From the NCBI GenBank assembly GCA_041736255.1, contig JBGSTZ010000022.1, forward strand, positions 1 through 49,152: 49,152 nucleotides of DNA, written 5' to 3'. A program made the translations under genes and the position numbers. Below, one piece after another: positions 1 to 9,111 of the stretch (position 1 is the stretch's first letter; every line of letters starts with the position of its first letter). The notes beneath the pieces were generated by a model. It saw nothing but the letters and a program-made list of their open reading frames with translations. It ran no database searches and had not been told where the DNA came from. This DNA comes from AVCC01 sp041736255 (GTDB taxonomy: Bacteria > Pseudomonadota > Gammaproteobacteria > Burkholderiales > Burkholderiaceae_D).

Positions 1-1
1 A

Positions 2-176
2 GTCTCCCGGTTGCTGTCCGATTGGATTACCGCCTTGCTTGTAGCCGTACCACTGCGTAGTCGCGCCACCTTTATCGAATTGTTCTGTGGTTGCATGCTC
101 TCGGAAGAGGGCTGGGTCACCAGCGCCATCGGCGCGATCCGGCGCGACAAGCACTGGACGACCTATTACAAACTGC
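2..176 (+). pseudogene. IS4/IS701-type transposase, N-terminal fragment (cut at both ends)
   Basis: The reading frame enters from outside the window, or starts at a TTG at 11. It encodes about 55 residues resembling the N-terminal region of IS4/IS701-type DDE transposases: a hydrophobic stretch, then SEEGWVTSAIGAIRR and KHWTTYYKLL. The similarity stops at about 170-180, where the sequence joins the truncated opposite-strand transposase. No catalytic residues remain, so this is a remnant. The family assignment is from memory of the motif pattern and is moderate. Confidence 0.5.
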
Positions 177-983
177 TATGTATTCGGAGCCGTTGTCAGA
201 GTGAAAGCCCGCAATGAAAAATGGAAATTGCGCAATCACCCTCTCCAGCACCGTCAGCAGAAATGCCTCGCTGATGCCCTGCACGCAAGCCTCCACTTGC
301 CACTGTGAAATGCTGTCCACGCAGGTGATGTGATAGACCCCTTTCATGCCGTCTTCATCGCCCTGATGCACGCTGTCAATGCGCACAAAGCCAGCCCTGC
401 CATCAGGGCATGGCGCCTTGCGCACGCCGATGGAATTGCACACCGGATGGGTCTTGGTAAAACGCAGCCGCAGGGACTGGTAGCCGACACTTTTGCGCAG
501 GTTGTACAGGTGCGAAGAAGACAGCTTGGCCAGGCGCTCGTAGCGCGCATCGCCGTAGTCGTGAAAGGCCCGTTTCAGGAGGCGAACGATGGCCGGTCCG
601 CAGACATCCTCGTGCGCTTTATCCATCTCCACCAGGCGCTCGATATCGAGCGGCGTGTACTTGCGTGCAAAGGGCGCTGCAGGCGCGCGGTAGCGCTTGG
701 CGAGCGGTACGTTGGCCAGTCGGTTGGCGTGCCAGCGCGTCACCAGTCGTGTGATCTGGGCGCGGCTGGTGCCGCTGGTGTGCTGCAGGTAGCGCAGCAG
801 CACGCCACGGTCATGTTTGTTGCGTTGGTGGTAGTCAAAGCGCTTGAGCACGCGGGTGATGTGCGCATAACGCTCCACATCGTCGCCGTGGGCCGTAAAC
901 GCGACTTCGGCACTGGCCGCGAGAAATTGCGCGATTTGGGCAATCGTGCAAAGCTTGGATTCGTTCATGTTGATCACCATCAC
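117..983 (-). pseudogene. IS481/IS3-like integrase-core transposase, 3' end lost
   Basis: The N-terminal half is a helical DNA-binding region, followed by an rve-type DDE core. The first acidic residue lies in VRIDSVHQGD and the second in GFHSDNGSEYI. Just after that motif, at about position 178, homology ends. The remaining 20 or so residues are Ser/Arg-rich and come from an unrelated transposase fragment on the other strand. The third catalytic acidic residue (E) is therefore missing and the enzyme should be inactive. The start can be GTG at 983, ATG at 980 or ATG at 968. A probable transposon end (TGTGACACGGT read on the minus strand) lies at 1011-1021. Confidence 0.7.
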
Positions 984-1333
984 TGGATGATCAACCCATT
1001 TACTAATCCTACCGTGTCACAAGTCTGGGAGCGCAGTGTTTATACGGCTTTCCGAGGGTTGCATGAAAGTATTGAAGGTCGCTAAGCGATTGATTTAATT
1101 AATGTTTACTAAAATTAGTAACACAGTAGGATTAATTCACATCAAATTACGGCTTCAGGCTCATTCCTGCTTGGAAATACAGGCCGTTGTTCAGGCTCAT
1201 ACCTTATTGGACAAGGCTCAGGAGCTGGCGAGGATGCCGTTTAGTCTAAACTTGAGTTACAACACTTACACCATCCCATCACGATGACCTGCCCCAGAGG
1301 TTATGATGCGCCATCATTAACACGCGCAAACGG
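984..1333. other. Intergenic region with transposon end and short repeats
   Basis: No convincing gene. An inverted 8-bp pair (GTTGATCA at 969-976 and TGATCAAC at 988-995) overlaps the transposase start. A sequence like the transposon end (ACACGGTAGGATTAG, minus strand, around 1003-1017) recurs on the plus strand at about 1121-1137 as ACACAGTAGGATTAA. An 11-base direct repeat TTCAGGCTCAT occurs at 1154-1164 and 1190-1200. A 61-codon frame at 1102-1287 has no recognisable features and is not called. Confidence 0.5.
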
Positions 1334-1630
1334 ATGGAACCTATGGACCTTAAAAAACTCGCCAATCTCCTGCTCGTGCTCGGCATTGTATTGCTGGTAG
1401 CCGCAACGGCATGGTGGGCCAATTTCTACACTCCGATCATGAACGACCTGAATGCGCCACTGTCAGATGCATTAGATTGTCTGTACTCGAACGCCGGCGC
1501 CTGCAATCTGGCAACCGGTATTACGCAGCTATTGGGCGAAACACCGTACAACCCGACGCTATTTCTGGTCGGTGCGGGCGCAAGCGTCGCTGGCGTGTTG
1601 TTGCGATTGACGGCCAAATCGCCCCGATAA
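1334..1630 (+). CDS. Small two-helix membrane protein, unknown function
   Basis: A 98-residue protein not recognised as a named family. A first hydrophobic helix lies near residues 11-30, and a second near 75-92 (LFLVGAGASVAGVLLRL). The loop between them carries two cysteines (DCLYSNAGACN), which could form a disulfide if it faces the periplasm. A second in-frame ATG at 1343 (MDLKKL) is an equally good start. It is transcribed towards the serine hydrolase gene 87 bp downstream, but nothing links the functions. Confidence 0.6.
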   Translation: MEPMDLKKLANLLLVLGIVLLVAATAWWANFYTPIMNDLNAPLSDALDCLYSNAGACNLATGITQLLGETPYNPTLFLVGAGASVAGVLLRLTAKSPR

Positions 1631-1717
1631 GCGTGCTGCGTTTATATTAAAATCAAGCAAAATCGAATACTCGGCGATGCAGCCCTCCACGCAATAAATG
1701 CGGAAAGAATTGTCAAC

Positions 1718-2911
1718 ATGTCCTATTTCCAGACCGGCACCTTTACCTCCCGCCTCGACCGGTTGAACCAGGTCATCGCATCCCATATCACCGACGGGCT
1801 GATCCCGGGTGCAGTGATGCTGATTGCGCATAACGGCCAAATCGTCCATCAACAGGCACTGGGCCAGCAAACGCCGGATAACGCGGCGCCGATGCGGATG
1901 GACTCGATCTTTCGCATTTTTTCGATGACCAAGCCAATCGTCTCGGTGGCGGCAATGATGCTGGTGGAAGAAGGCCGTCTGCTCCTGAGCCATCCGGTGT
2001 CGCGCTATTTGCCGGAGCTGGCACATTTGCAGGTTGGTCTGACCCTGAGCGGACCGGAAGGCCAGCCGGTGCTGGGTCTGACTCCGGCAGAGCGCGAGAT
2101 GACGGTGCACGACTTGCTGCGCCACACCGCGGGCCTGACCTACGGCATCTTTGGCGCATCGTCGCTGGTGAAGTCCAGCTACAACGCGGCCGGCGTCGGC
2201 AATCCCGGCACTAGCAACGGCACTTTGATCGAAACACTCGCCACCCTGCCGCTGGCGTATCAGCCCGGTACCACTTGGGAGTACAGCCGCGCCACTGACG
2301 TGCTGGGCGCGCTGCTGGAACGCTTGTGCGGCAAACCGCTCGATGCAATCTTGCAGGAGCGCATTTTCACGCCGCTGGATATGCCTGACACCGGCTTCTG
2401 GGTGCCCGCTGAACAGCAGCACCGCCTAGCTGAAGGCTTTGCGATTGATCCGGTCACGCAGCAAGCAGTACATCTGCTCAATGTGCGCGAGCAGCCGCAA
2501 TTTTTATCCGGCGGCGGCGGACTGGTATCTACTGCGCACGATTACTGGCGTTTCGCCAACATGCTGCTACGCGGCGGCGAACTGGATGGCGAGCGCATCC
2601 TGTCACCGAAAATGGTAGCGCTGATGACCAGCGATCATCTGGCCAGCTTGCCACAAGCGAAATCCGGCGCCCATTACCTGCCCGGCCCCGGTTACGGTTT
2701 CGGACTCGGTTTTGCGGTACGCACCGCCGCCGGTGAAGCGTCGATTCCAGGCTCGCTCGGCGATTACCACTGGAGTGGTCTGGCGGGCACCTATTTCTGG
2801 AACGACCCACAAGAGCAGCTGACTGCGATCTGGATGGTGCAGGCGCAGGAACAGCGCGAATATTATCGCCAACTGTTTCGCAACCTGGTCTATGCAACAT
2901 TGCTGGATTGA
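1718..2911 (+). CDS. Serine hydrolase, class C beta-lactamase/esterase family
   Basis: A 397-residue member of the beta-lactamase/penicillin-binding-protein-like serine hydrolases (EstB-type esterases, class C fold). The nucleophile motif S-x-x-K is SMTK at residues 69-72, the second motif is Y-S-x at Tyr189 (EYSRA), and a C-terminal HWSGLAGTYFW segment replaces the KTG box, as in family esterases. There is no obvious signal peptide, which argues for a cytoplasmic carboxylesterase rather than a secreted beta-lactamase (inference). ATG 1718 has a purine-rich GGAAAG about 10 bp upstream. The stop lies 35 bp before the sbcB start. The substrate cannot be deduced. Confidence 0.85.
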   Translation: MSYFQTGTFTSRLDRLNQVIASHITDGLIPGAVMLIAHNGQIVHQQALGQQTPDNAAPMRMDSIFRIFSMTKPIVSVAAMMLVEEGRLLLSHPVSRYLPELAHLQVGLTLSGPEGQPVLGLTPAEREMTVHDLLRHTAGLTYGIFGASSLVKSSYNAAGVGNPGTSNGTLIETLATLPLAYQPGTTWEYSRATDVLGALLERLCGKPLDAILQERIFTPLDMPDTGFWVPAEQQHRLAEGFAIDPVTQQAVHLLNVREQPQFLSGGGGLVSTAHDYWRFANMLLRGGELDGERILSPKMVALMTSDHLASLPQAKSGAHYLPGPGYGFGLGFAVRTAAGEASIPGSLGDYHWSGLAGTYFWNDPQEQLTAIWMVQAQEQREYYRQLFRNLVYATLLD

Positions 2912-2946
2912 AGTCAGTTGCAAAAACTCACAACAAAGAACCTCTG

Positions 2947-4383
2947 ATGTCGACCCATACTTTTCTCTGGCACGATTACGAAACTTTCGGCCTGCAAGCG
3001 CGGCGTGATCGCCCCGCCCAGTTTGCCGCCATCCGCACCGATGCCGAACTTAACGAAATCGGCGCGCCGATCATGCTGTACTGCCAGCCGGCGCCGGACT
3101 ATCTGCCCGATCCGCAGTCGTGCCTGATTACCCACCTCACACCGCAACAATGCCTGGAAAACGGCATCCCGGAACATCAATTCGCAGCCCAGATCGAACA
3201 GGCGTTCAGCCAGGCCGGCACCATCGGCGTGGGCTACAACACGATCCGTTTCGACGACGAAATCACCCGCTTCCTGTTCTGGCGCAACCTGATAGATCCG
3301 TATGCGCGCGAATGGCAAAACAGTTGCGGACGCTGGGATATTCTCGACATGGTGCGCACTACTTATGCATTGCGCCCGGAAGGAATCAACTGGCCCAAGC
3401 ACGAAGATGGCCGCCCCAGCTTCCGGCTCGAACAACTGACCGCCGCCAACGGCATCAGCCATACGGCTGCGCACGATGCGCTGTCAGACGTGCGCGCCAC
3501 CATCGCATTGGCGCGTTTGATCCGCAAGCTGCAACCCAAGTTGTTCGACTTCTGCCTGGCCCTGCACAAAAAAGAGCGCGTCTCTACCGAAATCGGCTGG
3601 CCGCAGCAAAAAACTTTTTTACACGTATCTGGCATGTTCGGTGCCGAGCGCGGCTGCATCGCCCCGATGTGGCCGCTGGCCGCGCATCCGAACAACAAGA
3701 ATGAAATCATCGCCTGGGATTTGAGTTTCGACCCGGCGCAACTGGCCACGCTAGACGCTGCCGCTATCCGCCAGCGCATGTTCAGCAAGGCTGAAAATTT
3801 GCCGGAAGGCATGACACGGCTGCCGATCAAAACCATCCACCTGAACAAGTCGCCGGTCGTGATCGGCAACCTGAAAACGCTGTCGAGCCAGATGGCCGAG
3901 CAATGGGGGATCGACCTGGGTATCGCGCAGCAACACGCCACCACAGCCGCCGCCCTGCCCGACTTGAGCAAAATCTGGCGCGCCGTTTTCCAGCGCCCGG
4001 ATGCAGAAATAATCATTGATGTAGATGAGGATCTGTATGGCGGCTTTGTCGGCAACGAAGATCGCCGCACTCTGAACCGCTTACGCACGCTGGCACCGGA
4101 ACAGTTGGCCAGTGCAAAAGTCAGCTTCGCTGACGCCCGACTGGAAGAACTGGTGTGGCGCTACCGCGCCCGCAACTTCCCGCACACGCTGTCGCCCGAA
4201 GAAACCGCACGCTGGGAAGCGTACCGCGCCGCCCGCCTGTTTGACGGCGCTGCCGGCGCACGCACGATAGATGCGCTCTCTGGCGACATCGATGCATTAT
4301 CGGAAAACGCAGACGAGCGCGGCGAAGAAGTCCTGAGCGCACTGTACGACTACGCTGAAATGATTGCACCGGTACGACGCTGA
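2947..4383 (+). CDS. sbcB: Exodeoxyribonuclease I
   Basis: A 478-residue 3'-5' single-strand DNA exonuclease of the DEDDh superfamily, acting in mismatch repair and recombination. The Exo I motif is at D10/E12 (WHDYETFG), Exo II lies around NTIRFDDEITR, and Exo III is HDALSDVRA near residue 176, supplying the catalytic His and Asp. The C-terminal part matches the SH3-like and helical extensions of ExoI, and the length is typical (E. coli about 475). The frame opens upstream at TTG 2908, overlapping the previous gene. ATG 2947 is preferred because MSTHTFLWHDYETFG is the usual family start. Confidence 0.95.
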   Translation: MSTHTFLWHDYETFGLQARRDRPAQFAAIRTDAELNEIGAPIMLYCQPAPDYLPDPQSCLITHLTPQQCLENGIPEHQFAAQIEQAFSQAGTIGVGYNTIRFDDEITRFLFWRNLIDPYAREWQNSCGRWDILDMVRTTYALRPEGINWPKHEDGRPSFRLEQLTAANGISHTAAHDALSDVRATIALARLIRKLQPKLFDFCLALHKKERVSTEIGWPQQKTFLHVSGMFGAERGCIAPMWPLAAHPNNKNEIIAWDLSFDPAQLATLDAAAIRQRMFSKAENLPEGMTRLPIKTIHLNKSPVVIGNLKTLSSQMAEQWGIDLGIAQQHATTAAALPDLSKIWRAVFQRPDAEIIIDVDEDLYGGFVGNEDRRTLNRLRTLAPEQLASAKVSFADARLEELVWRYRARNFPHTLSPEETARWEAYRAARLFDGAAGARTIDALSGDIDALSENADERGEEVLSALYDYAEMIAPVRR

Positions 4384-4461
4384 ACCAGAGAAAAATAGCA
4401 CGGCTTGTTTATAACAATGTGGATTGGCCCGAAAGTGCAGTGATATCCAACCCAACTCTGC

Positions 4462-4467
4462 TATAAT
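4462..4467 (+). promoter_or_regulatory. -10 box (TATAAT) of the tRNA-Ser gene
   Basis: A perfect TATAAT lies 44 bp upstream of the mature tRNA 5' end, giving a leader of about 38 nt. The -35 region is weak (around 4437-4444). Confidence 0.6.
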
Positions 4468-4511
4468 TTTGGACTTTTACGGTGCCTTGCATCGCAAAAT
4501 AGACCGAACCA

Positions 4512-4602
4512 GGAAAGGTGGCAGAGTGGTCGAATGCACCGGACTCGAAATCCGGCATACGTTTATGACGTATCCAGGGTTCAAATCCCTGCCTTTCCGC
4601 CA
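4512..4602 (+). tRNA. tRNA-Ser (anticodon CGA)
   Basis: The acceptor stem pairs GGAAAGG (4512-4518) with CCTTTCC (4592-4598), followed by discriminator G and an encoded CCA. The anticodon arm is CCGGA-CTCGAAA-TCCGG, giving anticodon CGA, which reads UCG serine codons. A long variable arm follows (class II tRNA), and the T loop is GGTTCAAATCC. Total length is 91 nt. It is followed directly by a terminator, so it is a single-gene transcript. Confidence 0.97.
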
Positions 4603-4615
4603 GTAATATTAAAAA

Positions 4616-4645
4616 AGCCCCGTAAAAATTTACGGGGCTTTTTTT
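4616..4645 (+). terminator. Rho-independent terminator after tRNA-Ser
   Basis: An 11-bp stem, AGCCCCGTAAA (4616-4626) with TTTACGGGGCT (4629-4639), is followed by a T tract to 4645. Confidence 0.9.
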
Positions 4646-4778
4646 CGTCCTGCCTTACCCTCATTTCACGATGGAGCACCGCACCGCTTATTCCCACTTA
4701 TTCCATCACAACATAGGATAAGATTACTTGCAGCACTATGAAGCGGTTTTAATCCCATAGATTATTAGGAGAACGGCA

Positions 4779-5834
4779 ATGCGCACCATGAAAGCAGCAG
4801 TATTCCTCCGTCCGGGCAAGATCGCCATCGAAGAAAAACCAATACCTTCTGCAGGCCCTGGCGAAGCGCTCATCAAAATCACCACTACCACGATCTGTGG
4901 TACCGACGTGCATATTCTCAAAGGAGAATATCCGGTGAAGGAAGGGCTCACCATTGGTCATGAGCCAGTGGGCGTGATTGCGGAATTGGGCGCCGGCGTG
5001 ACCGGATATACCGTGGGGCAGCGGGTTATCGTCGGTGCGATTACGCCGTGCGGGCATTGTCATACATGTCTCGACGGTCATACATCCCAGTGCGGTGGCA
5101 AAGCGGGCGGCGGCTGGCGCTTCGGCAATACGATTGATGGTTGTCAGGCGGAATATTTGCTGGTGCCAGACGCTATAACGAACCTCGAACCGATTCCGGA
5201 CGGGCTCACCGATGAACAGGTGTTGATGTGTCCTGACATTATGAGTACCGGCTTCAGTGGCGCGGAAAGTGGCGGGATCAAGATCGGCGATACGGTAGTG
5301 ATTTTTGCACAAGGTCCGATCGGCTTGTGCGCAACAGCTGGCGCAAAACTCAGAGGAGCAAGTCTGATCATCGTAGTTGACGGCGTCGATGCACGCTTAG
5401 AAGTATCAAAGAAGCTAGGTGCTGATATCACCATCAACTTTACCAAAACTGATCCGCTTACCGAAATCATGCGTCTGACTAACGGGCGTGGCGTCGATGT
5501 CGCGATTGAAGCTTTGGGTACGCAACAGACGTTTGAAAGTTGCCTGCGCGCTTTGAAACCTGGTGGAACGCTCTCCAGCCTTGGCGTGTATTCCGGAAAA
5601 ATCTCCTTGCCGCTCGATGCCTTTGCTGCAGGATTGGGCGATCACAAAATCATCACTACGCTTTGCCCCGGCGGCAAAGAGCGCATGCGCCGCTTGTTGA
5701 ATGTGGTGGCTTCGGGCCGGGTCGATTTGGCACCGATGGTCACGCACAGGTTTAAGCTCGATCAGATCGAGGAAGCCTATGATCTGTTCGCAAACCAGCG
5801 TGATGGGGTATTGAAAGTTGCGATCACCATGTAA
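4779..5834 (+). CDS. Zinc-dependent alcohol dehydrogenase (MDR family)
   Basis: A 351-residue medium-chain dehydrogenase/reductase that should oxidise or reduce an alcohol/carbonyl pair with NAD(P). Catalytic-zinc ligands are C40 (ICGTD), H61 and E62 (GHEPVG). All four structural-zinc cysteines are present at C91, C94, C97 and C105. The Rossmann turn is FAQGPIGLCATAGA near residue 175. The family includes secondary-alcohol and threonine dehydrogenases; the substrate is not determined here. ATG 4779 is chosen because AGGAGA lies at 4767-4772, 6 bp upstream. It stands alone between the tRNA terminator and a repeat element. Confidence 0.9.
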   Translation: MRTMKAAVFLRPGKIAIEEKPIPSAGPGEALIKITTTTICGTDVHILKGEYPVKEGLTIGHEPVGVIAELGAGVTGYTVGQRVIVGAITPCGHCHTCLDGHTSQCGGKAGGGWRFGNTIDGCQAEYLLVPDAITNLEPIPDGLTDEQVLMCPDIMSTGFSGAESGGIKIGDTVVIFAQGPIGLCATAGAKLRGASLIIVVDGVDARLEVSKKLGADITINFTKTDPLTEIMRLTNGRGVDVAIEALGTQQTFESCLRALKPGGTLSSLGVYSGKISLPLDAFAAGLGDHKIITTLCPGGKERMRRLLNVVASGRVDLAPMVTHRFKLDQIEEAYDLFANQRDGVLKVAITM

Positions 5835-5865
5835 CCATGCGGTGGTTACAGGGTTAGTTGCTAAC

Positions 5866-6016
5866 TGACTTTGCGCACAAAAAAATTAGTCCACGAAAAA
5901 TACGAAAGACACGAAAAACTTCTCTGCAGCAATCAAAAAAGATGTCTGCATTTTTCGTGCTTTTTGTGTCTTTTGTGGACAATTTTTTTATGTTGCATCT
6001 GTCCTGCGTAACATCA
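5866..6016. repeat. MITE-like inverted-repeat element, copy 1
   Basis: It begins with TGACTTTGCGCA at 5866-5877 and ends with CCTGCGTAACATCA at 6003-6016. The latter is the exact inverse of the first 14 bases of the transposon at 49018. Inside, GTCCACGAAAAATACGAAAG (from 5889) is answered by a complementary TTTTTCGTGC...TTTTGTGGAC ending at 5980, so the RNA would fold into a long hairpin. A related copy lies at 39277-39527. The element fills the gap between the dehydrogenase and phospholipase genes and artificially extends the downstream frame. Confidence 0.7.
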
Positions 6017-6085
6017 AAATTCACATCAAAAATAGCGCAATCGCTGCATCAAGGCGCCGCTGTCGGCGTGATTCCGGAGTATTTC

Positions 6086-7483
6086 ATGCGCTGTAAGATT
6101 TGTCGTAACGGGATCATCAATTTCATCATCCTGATCAGCATCGGTTTCCTGCTCAGCGCCTGCGCGACGCTCCCCGAAGTGCGATACCTGAACATGCATA
6201 GTGCGCTGGAAGCGCCGGCCTACCCAACGGTGACCAATGCACAAGGCACCCTCAATGCACATAAATCCAAATCCCTGCTGGTGAACCGCTGGCGCAATTT
6301 GCACATCGATGGCGCTGCGTTGGCTGCGCTCGAAGAAGTGGCTACCGGCAGTCCTCTGATTGCCGGCAACAAAGTCACTTTGCTCTATGACGGCCCGCAA
6401 ACCATGCAGGCCATGATCGAGGCCATCAGCGCGGCCAAGGATCACATCAACTTAGAAACCTATATCTTTGACCAGGACGAACTCGGCATCCGCTTTGCCG
6501 ATACCCTGATCGCCCGCCAACGCGCCGGGGTGCAAGTCAATGTGATCTATGACAGCGTCGGTACGATTGGCACGCCGCAGGCATTCTTCGACAAAATGCG
6601 CGATGCCGGCATTAAGCTGCTCGCTTTCAATCCCGTCAACCCACTGAAGCTAATAGTGCCGTGGGAGCTGAACAATCGCGATCACCGGAAAATTCTGGTG
6701 GTTGACGGTATGGTTGCCTTCACCGGCGGCGTGAATATCAGCAGTACTTATGCCAACAGTTCGCTGTTCCGCTCGAAAACCCGGCGTAATGCCAAAATCG
6801 GCTGGCGCGATACCCATATCAAGATCGAAGGACCCGCGGTCGCCGCACTACAGTTGGTATTTCTGGACAACTGGACCAGCCAGGAATCGGCCAATCTGAC
6901 TGACAGTAATTATTTTCCGCCATTAAAAGAAGTCGGCGACAAGATCGTCCGGGTTCTGGCCAGCAAACCGGATAGCGGTCATGAGATTTACAAGGCTTAT
7001 ATTCTGGCGATAAAAGTGGCAAGGAAAACGGTGCATATTACCAATGCTTACTTCGTGCCAGATGCACAGATTCTGCAGGCATTATGCGATGCTGCGCAGC
7101 GTGACGTTGATGTCAAAATAATTCTACCCGGCGTAACGGACAGCGCATTGGTGTTCCATGCAGCGCAATCCTTTTACAGCGAAATGCTGGCCTGCGGCAT
7201 CAAAATTTATCAGTTGCAAATCGCTGTCTTGCATGCCAAGACTGCCGTGATAGACAATTTTTGGGCAACGATAGGATCGACCAATATCGATACCCGCAGC
7301 TTCTTGCACAATAATGAAATTAACGTAGTGGTCTTTGACGACGAATTTGCTAATGCGATGGAAAAAGCATTTGACGAAGATCTGCGCTACTCGATAGAAA
7401 TTACCCAAGAAGCATGGGAGCAGCGGCCGTTCGGAAACCGGTTCAAGGAATGGATTGCGCGCAGGTTTGAATACTTACTGTAG
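6086..7483 (+). CDS. Phospholipase D / cardiolipin synthase-family lipoprotein
   Basis: A 465-residue protein with two HKD (phospholipase D) motifs: HRKILVVD starting at H200 and HAKTAVID starting at H383. The pair forms one active site in cardiolipin synthases and related phosphatidyltransferases. The N-terminus is a lipoprotein signal with lipobox LSAC and lipidated Cys26 (inference), placing it in the envelope, unlike ClsA, which has transmembrane helices. The frame is open from 5858, but ATG 6086 is preferred. It has GGAG 8 bp upstream and starts the signal peptide, and the upstream part is repeat DNA. It may act on phospholipid head groups in the periplasm. Confidence 0.85.
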   Translation: MRCKICRNGIINFIILISIGFLLSACATLPEVRYLNMHSALEAPAYPTVTNAQGTLNAHKSKSLLVNRWRNLHIDGAALAALEEVATGSPLIAGNKVTLLYDGPQTMQAMIEAISAAKDHINLETYIFDQDELGIRFADTLIARQRAGVQVNVIYDSVGTIGTPQAFFDKMRDAGIKLLAFNPVNPLKLIVPWELNNRDHRKILVVDGMVAFTGGVNISSTYANSSLFRSKTRRNAKIGWRDTHIKIEGPAVAALQLVFLDNWTSQESANLTDSNYFPPLKEVGDKIVRVLASKPDSGHEIYKAYILAIKVARKTVHITNAYFVPDAQILQALCDAAQRDVDVKIILPGVTDSALVFHAAQSFYSEMLACGIKIYQLQIAVLHAKTAVIDNFWATIGSTNIDTRSFLHNNEINVVVFDDEFANAMEKAFDEDLRYSIEITQEAWEQRPFGNRFKEWIARRFEYLL

Positions 7484-7548
7484 CGCAGGCTTGCTGGAAG
7501 ATCGAACCTGAATAGGTTAACTGTGATGGCATGGCAATACAAAATACC

Positions 7549-7573
7549 AACGAGCGCCTTGCAGGCGCTCGTT
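7549..7573. terminator. Bidirectional terminator between convergent genes
   Basis: A 10-bp stem, AACGAGCGCC (7549-7558) with GGCGCTCGTT (7564-7573), lies between the convergent ends at 7483 and 7599. The T tracts are short on both sides. Confidence 0.75.
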
Positions 7574-7598
7574 TAGTTTACGGTGATGTTCAGGCTGA

Positions 7599-7901
7599 TT
7601 ATTTGCGACCCAGGATCGCGCCCAATAAAAGTCCGACGCCGGCTGCAATCGTTACCGCGCGCAACGGATTTTTTTTCACGTAGTCTTCTGTCGTGACTGC
7701 CATTTCTTTGCCGGCTACGATGGTGTAAGCCTGTGCTTCGTGGGCCTTAACCAGCGCCTTATCGAGCATAAGCATGCCGCGGTTACGCATTTCTTCCGCC
7801 TTCTCGCCCGTCAAAACTGCTGCCGCTTGAAACAATTCCTGCGCATCCTTGACCAAAACTTTTACGTCCTGGTTGATGACTTTCAAATTTGATTCCAACA
7901 T
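7599..7901 (-). CDS. DUF883 (YqjD/ElaB-type) membrane-anchored protein
   Basis: A 100-residue protein of the YqjD/ElaB/YgaM family: a long amphipathic helical N-terminal part, then the family signature VKKNPLRAVTIAAGVGLLLGAIL forming a single C-terminal membrane helix ending in GRK. E. coli members bind ribosomes in stationary phase and tether them to the inner membrane (family knowledge). It has its own promoter region of about 240 bp that is A+T-rich. No TGTGCG-type operator is seen upstream, unlike many genes that follow. Confidence 0.85.
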   Translation of the reverse strand: MLESNLKVINQDVKVLVKDAQELFQAAAVLTGEKAEEMRNRGMLMLDKALVKAHEAQAYTIVAGKEMAVTTEDYVKKNPLRAVTIAAGVGLLLGAILGRK

Positions 7902-8143
7902 GGTGTATTCCTTAAAGTAAATAGTTAAAATACAAATAATCGCAATGTAAATATTCTGCCACGAACCGATGCCTGATTACATACGGCACGATGTATTGTT
8001 TCATACCGCAATAAATACGTGCGCAAAAAAGATTATTTTATAATTTTTCATAGGGGTATATTTAATACCGCCTCAGATATGATTATAAACCAACAATTTT
8101 TCGCACGCTTTACCAATTACAAAAACTTAATACAAAAACTTAA

Positions 8144-9034
8144 TTAGCGCGGTGCAATCTTGCCGCTATCGTCAGAAAGAACGATCTCGACGCGTCGGTT
8201 CAACTGGCGACTCTGGTTTGTATTATTGGCGGCGACCGGATAAGACTCGCCATAACCACGGATAGCGATGCGTTCACGGGTCACGCCCATATCCGACAAA
8301 GCGCTGCGCACTGCGGTGGCGCGGCGTTCAGACAATTGCTGGTTGTATGAAGCTGCGCCGGTGCTGTCGGTGAAACCTTCAATCAGCACGATGCGTTGCG
8401 GATTTTGTTGCAGAACATCGGCCAGTTTTTGCACCGTGCGCATGCCATCCGGCGTCAGGCGCGCCTGGTCGGTGCCAAACAACACATCGCCCAAGGTGAT
8501 GATTATCCCGCGTTCAGTCTTTTTTGCCGCCAGTTCGGCCAGCTGCGCTTCCAGTTTTGCGGCCTGCGCTTGTGCTTCCTGTGTTTTGCGCTGGGCTTCT
8601 GCTGTTTCGCCTTGTGCTACCTGCTCTGCCAGCTTGGATTGCTCTGCCTGCATTTTGGCTTGATTGGCCTCATTCGTGCGTTGATCCAAACGTAACTGAT
8701 CGCGTTCCTTACCCGCGCTGGCTACTTCTGCTTCCGCCGCTTTTTGCTTTGCCACTTCTTGCGTCAGTGCGATTTTTTGCTTGGCAAGATAAGCTAGCTT
8801 GTCGATTTTTTCAGCGCTGTCGTCATCCTTGGCTGCTGCATTAGCTTGTGCCATCGCTGCACCGGCTTGCTGCATTTCCAACTGTGCGTAGCTTGCGACT
8901 TTCGGATTGCTTTGCGCTGCAACATAATCGGCGCGAGTCTGATCCAGCAAACTGGTGGTAGTTGGCAGCGAGCTGCAGGCAGCGACAAGAACGGCAATGG
9001 CTAACAAAGCCGGTTTAGTGATAATTTTTCTCAT
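8144..9034 (-). CDS. DUF4398 plus OmpA-family lipoprotein
   Basis: A 296-residue protein with a lipoprotein signal (lipobox VAAC, Cys20). A DUF4398 domain covers about residues 25-110, followed by a long Ala/Gln/Glu-rich coiled coil to about 170. A C-terminal OmpA peptidoglycan-binding domain (about 180-290) carries the usual LFGTDQARL, GFTDSTG and NQQLSERRA blocks and closes with RQLNRRVEI. It probably ties the outer membrane to peptidoglycan through the coiled-coil spacer. It lies 77 bp downstream of a second DUF4398 lipoprotein on the same strand, so the two probably form an operon under the operator at 9572. Confidence 0.9.
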   Translation of the reverse strand: MRKIITKPALLAIAVLVAACSSLPTTTSLLDQTRADYVAAQSNPKVASYAQLEMQQAGAAMAQANAAAKDDDSAEKIDKLAYLAKQKIALTQEVAKQKAAEAEVASAGKERDQLRLDQRTNEANQAKMQAEQSKLAEQVAQGETAEAQRKTQEAQAQAAKLEAQLAELAAKKTERGIIITLGDVLFGTDQARLTPDGMRTVQKLADVLQQNPQRIVLIEGFTDSTGAASYNQQLSERRATAVRSALSDMGVTRERIAIRGYGESYPVAANNTNQSRQLNRRVEIVLSDDSGKIAPR

Positions 9035-9111
9035 AATGAAATCCTTTAATTTATAGCAACCCCTGCATGGGAATTGTTCAATGTGAGTGGCGTTTTATAA
9101 CGGATATATTT

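Noticed and set aside
330..1085. A 251-codon plus-strand frame
   Set aside because: It is the shadow of the opposite-strand transposase and has no domain signs.
1102..1287. A 61-codon frame after the transposon remnant
   Set aside because: No ribosome site, no recognisable motif, and it overlaps short repeats.
5858..6085. N-terminal extension of the phospholipase-D-type protein
   Set aside because: This stretch is the repeat element. The lipoprotein signal and ribosome site place the start at 6086.
7975..8032. Possible TGTGCG operator upstream of the DUF883 gene
   Set aside because: Only fragments (CGTGCGCA and a TACAT...ATGTA pair) are present; they do not fit the TGTG-N8-CACA spacing.
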